64,000 nucleotides of DNA from Trichoplax adhaerens (Eukaryota > Placozoa > Uniplacotomia > Trichoplacea > Trichoplacidae): positions 314,500-378,499 of the forward strand of contig NW_002060972.1 of the NCBI RefSeq assembly GCF_000150275.1, read 5' to 3'. The notes beneath the pieces were generated by a model. That model made no database searches. It was not told where the DNA came from and saw nothing but the letters and a program-made list of their open reading frames with translations. A program made the position numbers and the translations under genes. Shown here piece by piece: positions 52,101 through 64,000 of this stretch (positions are counted from its first letter, which is position 1; each line of letters begins with the position of its first letter).

Positions 52101-54358
52101 ATGAAATTGTTTAGATTCACTGCAAATTTTCATCAATAAGGCTGAAAATCATACTGTCAAAGTTTTCAACAGTGTTAACCAAAATTTTACCGAAAAAATT
52201 GCTCCAATATTTCAACGTCAGCATGGCTGTTTCTTAAATTTTATTAAAATTGGCGGTCAAAGTCGTTATGTCGAAGAAACATTTATACATGAATTTGAAG
52301 AATTATTTTATCAATTCTATTATAACTTCTTAAGTCCAGCCAGTCAGAAGAAAAATGGTCAATGCATAAAATTAAGTATGCGATCGATTTCACCCTTTGG
52401 TAAAATTCCAGATGTGGTTTCAAGTCAGGCGTCTAAATTAGCCAAACAACTACGATTTATCAATTCCTTGTTATCAGATATTTTTAATATTTTAGATACG
52501 GCTATCACAGAACATAAGTTTTCTTCATCATGTTTAAATGCCCTGACTCGAATGAATTTTTGTTCCTCTTGCTCTCTAGTTGCAGAAAGCGTTCGACCAT
52601 GTCGTGATATGTGCATTAATGTCATGAAAGGCTGTTTAGCTGCTTTAGCTGATATCGGCCCCTTGTTTCAGACATTTATTGATGCAGTCGATGACATGAC
52701 CAAACATTTCAGTTATATCACTAAGTTGATTACATTATTCGAGTATTACGCCGCCAATATCTCGAATGGGATGCAAATTGCTGTTTCATCGGCTGATTCT
52801 ATTTTAGATCAAGTAAGTGCAGTACTACTACAGTTGCCTAGCTATAATACCTTACATTAGTGGTTAGTAGCTCAACAAAATATGTCATAGATATTTTAAA
52901 ACTAGTATGTGAATATTACACCCAATTCTAAATGTTGATCATTACCTTATCTGTTATCTGTGATTCATTAAAGGGTATGAATTTCCGATACATTTTAATT
53001 AAAATTCATTACTAATTATAGTGATACTTTCCATGTGCGTCTCCTTAGGCCCCTTATTCCATACAACTCTGCTATACCGATAATGTCATTAATGCATCAG
53101 TATTACTTCAGTTGTTATACTTCAATACTAATGAATTTGCCATTAGCAAGTCTTTATTGAAGCTATTAATAATTAATTGATCATTGTCTTGGTTTTAGGT
53201 TCGTTTATTATGTGACATTAGGCATCAATCCGATCCGATAGACAATTTAGGTCACATTGATTTTCCGGTTGACGGCAGAGCTATTAGTGGTGATATCGAA
53301 TTTCATATGGCTAAACTTAAACTATTTCAATCGCTACAAAGTTTGAAAGATAGATTGAAGACTGCGCGGTTCTATTTTACTGATCTTCCTTATAAAATAT
53401 GTCTTGATACTAATGTGGTTGAAAAGCGAAAACATCAAGCATGCTGGAATGGGAAAGAAGTTGGAAGGTAGATGTCTCTTGAACTGTACATAAATAACGC
53501 CTTGTTTCTAATTTAATTTTACTCTAAAGCATTAAAGGACAATTAATATAGCAATAGAGTTATTCGCATGTGGTTTAAATTTCTTTGGTTGATTAATTAT
53601 AGATTAGACCAGTTTGGGGTTGATATGTGCTTTAAAAATAATATATAATTTTGTACATTCTATTAGATACAAATATCAAATTGTTCATGGTAATGGCACT
53701 AACGCGCAATTGAAAAATCCCGAACTGGACGTTGTCATCACCGATAATTACCGTCTCATAGTTAATGTATCAATGCGAATAAATCATTTAATATCTGAAA
53801 TCATGGATCATTTACCGAATAAAGTGACTCCCCGGCCTATACCTACCAATGGCCACATTCCTGGAAACACTGGGAGTGGTTGCATTGGTAGTGGAAATTA
53901 CGGCAGTGGACACGTACCAGATGACAATAGTGAGGACGACTGTGATAGAAACAATGCAAATGAAAGTGGTTCGACAATGCGTGATAAGGATGACGAATTA
54001 ACAACAACAGAAGCTACTTATGGGGCTTCGACTGTTGCTGCAGGTACTATATTTCGTCTCAATATTAATGTTATTATATACGCATGCATGCAAAGGTTAG
54101 GTCGTGTATCGTTGTAATTTCAATTTAGGTCGTAATATGTATGTACGTTATTACTTTTAGACGACGATATTACGGGTTCGAGCGGCATGAACATTTTAGT
54201 AACCGCAAGTAACCAGCTGTATGTCCAGGATTATCAAACGAAATTACCGATTGAGACAACAACATCAGGAGCCATAATGCCTACATATAATAGATTCAGC
54301 CTTTTTGGATCTATACTCATCACTGTTTTGGTTTTTTTGTTATGCAATAGAAGTTGAT
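46166..54358 (+). CDS. Glypican (GPI-anchored heparan-sulfate proteoglycan), 7 exons
   Basis: Glypicans sit on the outer membrane face and tune Wnt, Hedgehog, BMP and FGF ligands. Coding exons: 46166-46382, 47326-47484, 52115-52812, 53199-53467, 53667-54043, 54161-54218 and 54301-54358 (TGA); 1,836 nt, 611 aa, frame kept. A hydrophobic stretch near residues 20-40 (MAIIFMAFLLSLM) is the signal peptide. The start may be 46166 or the Met at 46232. Family marks: DLRVCPKIQTCCTPSMEN (about 75-92), the glypican signature region CSSC...RPCRDMCINVMKGC (275-299), ACWNGKEVGR (about 439-448) and NPELDVVITD (about 465-474). A Ser-Gly and acidic segment (515-582) precedes a hydrophobic C-terminus (LFGSILITVLVFLLCNRS) that fits a GPI signal. 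It has about 40-60 more residues than typical vertebrate members. Subfamily (GPC1/2/4/6 or GPC3/5) is not resolved. Confidence 0.93.
47485..52114 (+). other. Large intron 2 of the glypican gene
   Basis: A 4.6-kb GT-AG intron (GGgtaagt ... TTGTTTAG) with AT-rich content. No nested gene was recognised. TA-rich runs lie near 49,975-50,010. Confidence 0.8.
53843..53955 (+). other. Glypican heparan-sulfate attachment region
   Basis: Ser-Gly dipeptides at residues 518, 523 and 528 (three closely spaced GSG units), then the acidic run DDNSEDDCD, with further Ser-Gly at 548 and 581. Clustered Ser-Gly near acidic residues just before the GPI signal is where glypicans carry heparan sulfate. Confidence 0.8.
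54219..54300 (+). other. 82-bp terminal intron of the glypican gene
   Basis: Donor CAGCT/gtatgt and acceptor GATTCAG. Removing it joins CT with C in frame and opens a hydrophobic tail ending in TGA. If kept, the frame stays open through it but ends at TAG (54349-54351) with a tail lacking a long hydrophobic stretch. The splice is inferred from donor strength, phase and the family need for a GPI signal. Confidence 0.75.
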
Positions 54359-57300
54359 TTATTTCAATCAACCGAGCTATTCTACAGATTATTGAAAAAT
54401 ATAAAAATTATTATTATCATGTTTATATATATAACCACTGGTGACCAGGATGCTGCATTTGGTTAATCGAACTGGTACCATTGTGAGTATCTCGGTTTGA
54501 TTGCAAATCCAGATGTCAGAAAAAACAATTTTAAGAGCAAAGCTTGTAAAGTACGTAGTCAAATCATAGTTTTGGAGTTAACATATTCTGTAACATTGCC
54601 TTGGCAATCGGTATCTATTTTATATTAACATAATTTTTAATTAATATAACTTGGCAAAATATATTCTTGTTTTATGTTATCAAAGTACTATCGTGCATTT
54701 TTATACATTCTGCTTTTGTAAATATTTACTTTCACGTACATAGTCAGATCAACGATCTAGTAAAATTCCATACGGTTAATACGTCGCTGTAACTATAAAT
54801 TACCAGCTGTAAGCTCTTTCAAGACACAGTCTAAAGTGCTACTGCGTTAGGACATCAAAAAGTGTCTCATCGTATATATTGGTTTCAAGGTTATGAACTG
54901 AAGTATTAATAGTTTTATCTACTGCTATGATTTGTGCATGAATTCATACATTTAGTTAAAAAAATTATTAATATGGTACGAAAAGTTATATCGACGGTAG
55001 ATAAATTTTTATGTACAATTGAAAATGCTTGTGTCATTTGATTAATGGTTGCAACAGAATTTGACGTAAAGTTATGTGTAAAGATTAACGTTAATACTAT
55101 GAAGCTTATTATTTCTAATTTGTTGTAGAACTAATTTTAGTCAGGACTTATAGATTTATATCGCTACGACTGCGTTAGAAATGCTATATTTTATGAGTAG
55201 CACAAAGTTAAGAATTTTAATGATATTGGTAAACTGGATGTGGCTGCCGTTTTGATGTGAAATATTCAAGAAATTATGTCTGGATAATTCATTTATAAAC
55301 TGAGTTTAACTTTCACCTTGTAAAGTATTTCATTCTTGACGTTGAATTAAAATTCAAATATTATGCAATACTATTAGAAAATTAAAGCTTTGATTGTTCA
55401 CCAGCATGCTGTTGATATATTAATAGCTATCTATTACAAGCTAGTTATATTAGCCGAATGGTGTAATAAGGGAGCGTTAATTTCAACGGTACCCATTCCA
55501 ATGCAGATAGCGAAGAGCATTACGGGAGTAAAAAGAAATTAAAGAATGTAGCAATCACACCTAAGTGCCTTTGCTGTTAATTCCCAGAAAGCACGAGTTA
55601 TTTTACAGCAGTGCGAAAAGAAAGGATTTAGTACGCTTCTATGGCGATCTCAATAATGTCGCCAACCTCACATAAAAAAATAAAGTTGAATTTTCTTTCT
55701 AGAGAATTTTAAACCGTGATTGCAAACTATTTATTAAGTTTATTTGTTTAAATTCAATGCATGCGATATACGAACGTTAAAAGGATAGATGGTTATTAGG
55801 CAAAGCTGAAGTTATTGAAATTTAGTTACTGTGATAAATCGATCATTGTAGCTGTAAATTTCTTGTAAATAATTTAATTTTGCCTTGAAATTAAATGAAA
55901 AAATATAAAAACAAGAATTTAGTACATAAAGAATATCGATTGGATTAAAGATCTAAATAAGAACCATTCAAGGCAATCCGCTATCAATGGAAGCGAATTT
56001 TATTTGCTTAATTATCAAATCAAAATAGAAGTTAATAAGCTTCTAACATGTGTCAATATACATTGATAGTAGATTATTTTGATGGGCAAAGTTAGAACAA
56101 ATCAGATAGTGTGTATGAGGAAAAGAATTATAGAGAAAATTTTCGATTATAGGGCCTCACTCATAGTTATAAATGCAGTATTAGATAACTAACCTATCAA
56201 GTAGTAACACACTATACGATTAGTTAAATAATCATAGCTTATGTTAGAATTAATGTCATTTCATGATTTTAGCATATAGTTAATGCCGTGTACCAGAACA
56301 GTGATTGTACTAGTTATAATTCTAAGACTTTCATTCTACAATGGCTGAAAATGTAGAAGATAAAATAAAGATGTACAATAAAAATTGATCTTTCTGAATA
56401 CGAATATAAAATCTGAGCCAACCAGACAAATAGATAGATAATCTCTAAAAGAGATTATCTAGCACCTTTTTAATTTGGTTAGGCTAGCAGAATTTTATTT
56501 AGTACAGATCACCTCATTATCCTAAATACGATCGCTAGAATGGATTTGATGATATAATAGAAAGAAAATGATGGATCAAATAATATCATTTTTGATAATA
56601 TGAAGATTTTTCGATATTGGGCGGTATGACGAATAAATTTACCCTACTGTAAAATCTATATTAAAACGATCATATCCCAAATTTAAGAATGAATGTGCAA
56701 GGATATAAGAGTATCCTGTAAGTGTCTAATACAACTTCGATAATTATCATGTGAGTGAGTAGGAGATCAGAAAGATAGAAAAAAATAGGAAATTAAATAA
56801 ACAATAACCTGATTACATTTTCATGCTTTCATTAATTACGGTGCATTGTAATTTTATTAATAGCACTATTTAAAAGAGGATTAAATAGAGTTACCCTTGT
56901 ATATGATAATAGCAAACTGTAGACCTTAATCTCATTCAAATTTGCTTAAACTTACTTCTATCAACGATACAACTGTGAATATAATTTAACGGTGATAAAA
57001 AAAATTTAAATTCAGTAACCGTAGGCATAAAAATTATTAAAATTATTAGAAAGAGCGAGCTACTCAGTTGATGCTGATACTGTATTAGCTGTTGAGGAAA
57101 TACGTTACATATATGAAATATATAAGCTGTAATTGCTAAATAGAGAGGACTGGTACTATGATAGAATCTTTCTACTATCTTGCATAGAACAATGTTTATT
57201 TCTGTGTAATTTTATTATTAATTCATACTTATTAAGACAGCGAAAAACTTCACTGATAGAATAAAGTCATTATAATAATTAGTAATAGAAATTAATCTAT

Positions 57301-59083
57301 CTAACAAGTAATTCACCTTTTCACGCAATATTCGATGTACCCTGTCATGCATTAATAATCGTCGAATTATTATTTTAAATTAATTTCGAATTTTAACTTA
57401 CAATCTACGTCATCAGCCCTTTATTTAATAATAACATTGCAGGTCGTAAGATATTCCATTATTGTCTTTTCTGGTAAAAATTCTATAAGCACCCTCATCT
57501 CCATTTGTAATGCAATTTCAGATAGCATAAACAAAAAAAAGTTGACACAATGAATAGTGAGTTGAAAGATCATTTCACCTTCAAAATAGGATTTACTATC
57601 ATCATAAATTTAATCATTATTTTTTCACATTTGCAAGAGGATTACTTCATTAGATAGTGTAATTGCTCAAATACAACAATTAAAGTGGTAGACTATTCTT
57701 CTTCACTGACGTAGAAAAAATATCGTTAAGATCGACTGCATGAAAGCTCTTGTATTTAATAATACAGAGCGTCAGCACAACATCAATATACATTTCCAGG
57801 ACTAATTCGACAATGAGAGAATACCAATAGGAAATTATCGATAGAATTAGAAGTGAAATAATGAAATTGGTTGTTTACGAGATTATTTACTTTTATGTCG
57901 CTTCTACGCTTAATCGTGTATGAAATACCTTTAATTAAAGGTGGTTTTATTTGATCCCCTTCTATTATAATGCCGGGATTAGCAACTATATTCTACTCTA
58001 GACAATTTCTTAATGCTCTTGCATTATAGGTCACCATGAAGCTGATACCGGATATTAACAACGTTCTCTATAGCAAACTTTCAATTAATTTGATAATAAT
58101 CAACACTAGACGTGTTGATGTTAAAATTGAGATAAACATTATGAAATGAAAGCTGCCAAGGGCGATTTATAATAACTAGATTAGAATATACATTTATCGT
58201 GAAATTTTACAAAGATGTAACGCTGAAAGTTATTCTTCACAATTATTTTATTAATATGGTAATTCATAGACTATGTAATACACGAGATCAGTGATAAAAT
58301 TAAGCATTTGCGCATTGGAAGGAAATATAATCTATTTTTTGATAGTGCTAAAAAAAATAATCATTAGTCTAGCCTGTAAGCCTTTAATATAGTATAGGCG
58401 ATTTACACGTTGTTGCAATTCGTTTAAAGTGTTGCTATCTAGCAGTCAGTATGATAATATAATTATATTACTCTTAATTTGTTTCTGGCTGCCCATTATG
58501 GTGGCTGCAATAGATTATGTATTATTAAAATAATACAATACCGGTATGCTAGTACCAAAATATTGCAAAGTAGAAACCAATTTAGAATGATATAGTTTTT
58601 TCTACTTTTCTTTCATTTTCTGAAAACTTGTGTCTCCTTAAACAGGGCTTAATATATCTTGAAGACGAATGATCGTTGTTACTCAGATTGTAGGATTATA
58701 ATTTACATAGCTAAGATTAATTTATGTCGTACTACATCATACTGATCATAAATACATAATGTTCCGATAAATATCGCAGTGACTGTTATTAATATTTATT
58801 TACAAAGTCATGGGATTCAATAGAGGTATTTTAATGAATGTTTTGAATATATTTGCGTAATGCGTATACATAAAGTACAGACGATCATTTATCTTACAAT
58901 AGTTATTCAGCTTAATAGTAATTACTCAGTTTAGAAGTTGGCAATTCTTTTTCTGGGTTAGAATATATGCTAACCTTATTTTTATTTCGCGGTTTTTGAT
59001 AAACAAAGATGAATAGTAAATATTTATAGGTAATTGTCACAACCCTCATTTGTGGCAAAGGAAAGTAAAGAACTCTAGTGTAG
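54359..59083. other. AT-rich stretch without recognisable gene
   Basis: Includes the glypican 3' UTR of unknown length. No AATAAA occurs soon after the stop. Apart from the hairpin at 56,435-56,461, nothing structured was recognised. Confidence 0.45.
56435..56461. repeat. Perfect 12-bp hairpin, AAA loop
   Basis: TAGATAATCTCT (56435-56446), AAA, then the exact complement AGAGATTATCTA (56450-56461). There is no surrounding element boundary or gene. Confidence 0.88.
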
Positions 59084-59371
59084 TTACTTAAAACTTGGGC
59101 TATTTCTCCCAGTACTTTCAGTTTCTATGAGAGAAGTATTTGAGAACTCGATTTCTCGCCTGATCTCCACAGGCAACTGACTAATTATTACACTATTCTT
59201 CACGATATGGGCCTTTAAATTTTGATTTGATGTAATGCTCTGATGAAAATTGCATAAACATAGAATCTTTATAGTGTTTTCTACACAGCCATTTTGATTG
59301 TTACATTTTCTTATAACGGTTGTTATCGACAGAGCAAGCTTTGCTTGCATCCGCAAGCGATCCTTAGACAC
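59084..59371 (-). CDS. Doubtful minus-strand ORF or exon
   Basis: An open stretch of 95 codons ending in TAA, beginning at a GTG (first ATG seven codons in). It is less AT-rich than its surroundings. The predicted peptide has several Cys (KCNNQNGC, LCLCNF) and a Ser/Thr-rich end, with no domain I recognise. It could be a terminal exon of an unrecognised gene, a relic, or chance. No convincing upstream acceptor was settled. Confidence 0.2.
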   Translation of the reverse strand: MSKDRLRMQAKLALSITTVIRKCNNQNGCVENTIKILCLCNFHQSITSNQNLKAHIVKNSVIISQLPVEIRREIEFSNTSLIETESTGRNSPSFK

Positions 59372-59543
59372 ATTATCATGATTGGTATAGAATTGACCAC
59401 AGTACAGTACTAATGGAATTGTACCACACTGTAGATATCTTACAGTACCTTGCTAATCTTAACTTGGTACGTCCATTACCGTACATTAGTTATCATAATG
59501 CGCTTTGGATTATTAACTAATCTTAATATAGCATGGTACATTA

Positions 59544-59607
59544 CTATTACCGGGATATATATAATATCGAATGATAATACTATCCGTTAATTCTATTAAC
59601 AAATTGA
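59544..59607 (+). repeat. Direct repeat copy 1 (CTATTACCGGGATATATA)
   Basis: About 64 bp that recurs at 60028-60090 with a few substitutions and small indels; shared text includes CTATTACCGGGATATATA and TAATACTATC-GTTAATT. Confidence 0.85.
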
Positions 59608-60027
59608 GCATAAACGTATATCTGACAGTTTAGCTTACCAACCTTAACATAGCATTAATACTGTATATAGTAACTACCTTATTCGGTAAAGATACTAATA
59701 CGAAAGTTACTGAAGGAAATTTGAATTGGTATAGAAATGAATGATCTCTAGGGTTTATGTAAATATTATTGAGAAGGTATAAGTGATTGATACACATTAG
59801 AAGGTACTATAAGTTCTATTGCTCTCATGCATTTCGTAGTATGACTCTACTGTAGTTCCCCTGTCCCGGTTATTTTTGATTACTATATATCATATAACAA
59901 AAAGTGTTTCTAAGGGGATAATGTCAGTTAGTCAGCGATCTGATAGGCGAAAGCGAAGTGAACAACGTGGAAATGCACGATCAGTACGTACATTAAATCA
60001 ATCTGTTTTAAATATAGTAGTACCCAG

Positions 60028-60090
60028 CTATTACCGGGATATATATATAATGTCGAACGGTAATACTATCTGTTAATTATTAACAAATGG
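60028..60090 (+). repeat. Direct repeat copy 2 (CTATTACCGGGATATATA)
   Basis: Second copy of the repeat at 59544, 484 bp downstream in the same orientation. Between the copies is a short basic ORF (from the ATG at 59921, peptide rich in Arg, Ser and Gln) of no known family. Confidence 0.85.
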
Positions 60091-63000
60091 GTACATTATC
60101 GTAAACCGTCAGCAAAGCGACGGGAGTTTGGACTAGTCTTATCTATTCAGAAGCATTCATTAAACAACAGTTATTTAATTAGTAACGGCGTACCGTGACA
60201 GTAATAGTAAAAGAATTTTATACAATTAGTTAAGTAAAATGTGTAAATTATCTTCTGCGGCCCTCTTATTAAAGTAGACATTATTAACACCGACTCGGAA
60301 AATGACTTTAAAAGTTTTCTGCAATTACTTTGGTAATGTACATTTGCGGCCAATCTTGTTGTGATGTTTCGGAAGATTGTGGATTCGTCATGATCACAGT
60401 AAATTACCAGAGTTAATTTAGTAGAGGAATAGAGTTTATTGGAATTAGTGCAAAGGAAAAACCGTATGAGATTACAGCGTGTATAACGACGTGACTAGTC
60501 GAATAGCTATAGTAATGTAGCATAGGTAAAGCGTGCAAGCTTACCGTGTAACTAGCAGAACTAACTAACGAGATAGGTGAAAGAAGATAGCTTTTATAAT
60601 GTATGAAGCACAGCAGGAGGAAATCATAAATGACTAATAAGAATATGTTACTTCTATGTTAAGACAGGGCTACGATATAATTCAGCTAGATTCAAAGCGA
60701 TTTCCACAGAGTATTTTGTTAAATATAAATTATACATATTTAGAGTTATGCTACAATCTAGTGGAAATTGACTTTTACTAAAAATAGACTATACCGTATT
60801 TAGAAGTAAACACTACACTTGTAGTAACAACTAACTTATTAATTTTGTTAGCATATATTCCAGATAATTTTCTAGACCGGTAGTAAAATCGTTTTATTCA
60901 AAAGTCACACTACTTTTTGACAAGTTTATTAACCTAACGTTAAGTACTTTCTTTGAGTTGCTTTTACAAAACACTAAACCAATCCGTTGTTATATCTAGT
61001 AAAATACGGTACTGCTACTATCTCGTCCGAGAACTAGCATTCTAAAAGGTTTACAATCTGTAACTGCACTATACTGTAATTTACGAAGTAGCTTTATACG
61101 GTAACGCTGAAAGACGATCAACAAGAATATTTATATAAACTCTGTCTATTGAGGTGATGTAGTGCTGTAATACTACACCTAACTATTTTCAAATAACTTA
61201 AGCATGAAGAATTAATCTATAAATGAATAGAATGATCTTTGATCTTTGCTCTAAATTATTATGCGACTAATGAGATCAAAATCAATGCTTTAATACACCC
61301 AATTCTTTCGTAACTTAGAAGTAAATTAATTTATAGCCCGAATATATATATATATATACTCTTTTACTTTATTTTCAATTTGAAGTTTACGTTATTTTAA
61401 ACTATCAGCTGGAAATAAATGATCAACCGGTAAATTCACACATGATCTCCAATTACAACAATACCTAATTAAATAAAGTAATTCATCAGATCTTAATAAT
61501 AATTCTTGCTTGATTGGTAGTATTTGTTAACTTAAACGATCATAAACACAACTTTCATCTATCTATTATAATCTAGGGCTTCAATTATCTTAATCACTCT
61601 TCTATATCAATCTGTTTGTACTTAAATTGTCTGTGACGAAAGTAAAATTGTGGTGAAATCTTGATTTGTTACAAGATAGGTACAAAAGGTGAGGAAATAA
61701 GCAACACCTGCTTCTCGATGAATAATATTGAATTGAGAGTATAGAAATAGAAGCTATGCATACCACTTATTAACGTACGGTCCAGCTTATGAATTATTCT
61801 GATCATTAATATCAGGGTGGAACTAAGATTGTTTTCCTTTTTAGTTCAATAATGATAACGTTAGCTTTATTGACAGTAACAAAAGATTTGATATCAATGG
61901 AAGTAGATGAAATTCCGAAATACATATTGCCGACAAAATGACATATTACTAATAATGGAGTATCTCGCTATCTAAGATTACTACATTTAGCAAATTAAAA
62001 GATAGGTTTGTTGTCTATTACTAGAATAGATAATAGGGTAGCAATGATGTATGATCAATGTCTGGAAGCTGCAGTTGCGAGACAAATAAATATGCTTATT
62101 GCTAACAGAAATGGCTAACTATATCTGCCAGCTTGTTAGAATTATCATAGTGCTCAACGGTATCTGTTTATCAATAAGAAATACTAAAGTCTGATTTGCC
62201 TTCACTGTATAAGCACACCATCATGTTTAGCAATGAATTACTTGATAATAATTTTTAATTTTTTTTGCAATTATTATTACTGGAATATCATTCTCTATAA
62301 AAATTGTTTTACATCATCTATTAAAAAATAAACTATGCATAATGCAATAATGGATTACATTAGTAAATGGTGGGCTATCATCATGGCAAAAAGAAACTCA
62401 TCAAGAAATAATCTTTACTTTGAGGTCAAGTGAACTAATTAGTAATTATTATAGAAAATTTATGCAGCTCAGTTCATAAAGTTGGATAATAAATCAAAAT
62501 ACGGAGTTTAGCTATACATGCTTACTGGTATTTATAATTACGGTACTCTGCATGAAGTGGCATACAGGCAAAATGAGTTATTTCCTTTGATACTCTGTAT
62601 TTTAAATATAGATTCATTTAGCGATACTTAACAGAATGCTGTATGTCTACTTAAGACTTTTCTAATCTTCAGCAATAATGTGAATTGAGGCGAGAGAATG
62701 AACCTACTTTCGTAAAAATTATTTCATAGGTAATCGTCTCAAATAATATCGAATTGTAATTGTTTTTATCTATTGTAGCAATAAAGTCTGCGATATTCAT
62801 TTTCAGAAAAACAAAAAGTTAATATGGATTTACATTTTAACTGTTGAAGATGAATGCGCATAGTTCATTCTGAGAAGGTTAACATCTCATCCTATAGAAA
62901 TTTGTAGGTCTGGCTGGTTATAATATCTGCTTTGATTCTCAGAATTTCTAGTGTACTGAGACATGAGTTAAACTAGATTATTTAATTCAAGATCATTATC

Positions 63001-64000
63001 ATAGATAATGATACATTGACCGATAAATTTTGAATGCCAAAATTAAAGTAAAGGGTAATTAGCTAAGACCTTTGGTCACAGCTGTATGTTCTTATTATTT
63101 GTTATTGATTCGAATCAAATCACTTATATTCATCTATCCAAAGAAATTTATTAGAAAATTTTTTTGGCAGTAATGCCTGAAACAAATCATGATGAATTAG
63201 ATGTATTCTTTATGACCAGTATCGTGCCGAAAGTGATCATTTAAACGCTTCTTCTTTCTGTGATTGGTACGCTATTTTGGTAAGAACCTTCCACATATCC
63301 AACGATGATCCATATTGAAATATTTCTGCGATGTTTTCTTAATAAATAATTATTTCTTCTGTTCTCTGATTCCAATAACCGTGAACTGTATCGCTTCCAT
63401 CCTCAAATAACCTTCTAATAACTAATATACACTTTAAAACTCATCAACGTTTATTGTATTTTAAGAATTTATGCTTCATTGACTGGAAATTCTACAAATT
63501 ACCGCCGGATGACTTTCCACCTTTATGTTAAAATACTTTTCATAAGGTAATCAAGTTCTTAATGTAGTATTTGACCTATAAAAGATCGTCGAATGAAATG
63601 AATAACTTCTTTATAGCAATAGGCTGCATTTCAATATAAAGATAAATACTATTAGAAATTATAATATGACCATTTTGTTTAATGAAGTAAATCTAATACG
63701 ATTATCGCTGAAACCAACAATTTAATAGATATTACGTAAAACTATTATATAAATAAGAAAATACTTTGCAAATAATCCTGAAAAAAAATAGTGCTTATGT
63801 ATTCTATTGTTAGTTAACATGGAATATAATCGTTCCCCTAATTTCCTGACATGAGAATTTCAGAGCGGAAGTTCGATTACTCATAATGACCAGATTTGAT
63901 CCGTCTGTATTCTTCTCGTCTGCCTCTTAAGTTGCCTAAATATAGCATTGCAAGCATGATCTAAAATATATGAATTAGACGGACTAGAGATGATTTCTAT
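60091..64000. other. AT-rich stretch without recognisable gene
   Basis: Contains a TA run at about 61,342-61,358 and a 9-bp hairpin at 62,992-63,012 (ATCATTATC, ATA, GATAATGAT). No exon chain or RNA gene was recognised up to the window end. Confidence 0.45.
62992..63012. repeat. Perfect 9-bp hairpin, ATA loop
   Basis: ATCATTATC followed by ATA and its exact complement GATAATGAT. Given the AT-rich setting it may be chance. Confidence 0.8.

Noticed and set aside
54349-54358. Apparent frameshift at the glypican C-terminus
   Set aside because: The hydrophobic tail is out of frame with the upstream part only if no intron is removed; a well-formed 82-bp intron restores it, so no mutation need be assumed.

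Overview
This is AT-rich, intron-rich nuclear DNA from an animal. The evidence is a complete class VII unconventional myosin (motor, IQ neck, MyTH4-FERM, SH3, MyTH4-FERM), a complete glypican with a GPI-anchor signal, and a small CAP-Gly protein gene. All three are split by short GT-AG introns, many of them 60-200 bp. Compact introns, low GC and animal-specific gene content suggest an early-branching invertebrate. A placozoan or similar lineage is my guess, and the sequence does not prove it. No bacterial operons, CRISPR arrays, rRNA or convincing tRNA genes were seen.

Layout. Positions 1-12,533 hold no gene I can support. They are rich in repeats: a cluster of GTACAGTAC-type palindromes (690-1,275), a 31-bp minisatellite, a clean 157-bp tandem duplication, and several strongly decayed arrays with units of roughly 80-165 bp. 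The myosin VII gene runs on the + strand from 12,534 to 28,577. I reconstructed 52 coding exons that keep frame throughout and total 6,573 nt (2,190 aa). Its second intron carries another decayed ~100-bp array, and one intron uses a GC-AG splice pair. A five-exon CAP-Gly gene (208 aa) lies on the - strand at 29,523-30,661, tail to tail with the myosin. From 30,662 to about 43,700 no gene is recognisable. The glypican gene is on the + strand at 46,166-54,358 with seven coding exons (611 aa), and a possible 5' non-coding exon near 43,790. From 54,359 to the end there is AT-rich sequence with a few hairpins, a short direct-repeat pair and one doubtful minus-strand ORF.

The three genes do not form an obvious pathway. 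Myosin VII is an actin motor of protrusions and adhesion structures, CAP-Gly domains bind microtubule or EB-type C-terminal tails, and glypicans are heparan-sulfate co-receptors for secreted signals. The least expected items are the dense set of unrelated decayed tandem arrays upstream of and inside the myosin gene, the small stand-alone CAP-Gly protein, and a glypican whose GPI signal depends on removing one 82-bp terminal intron.
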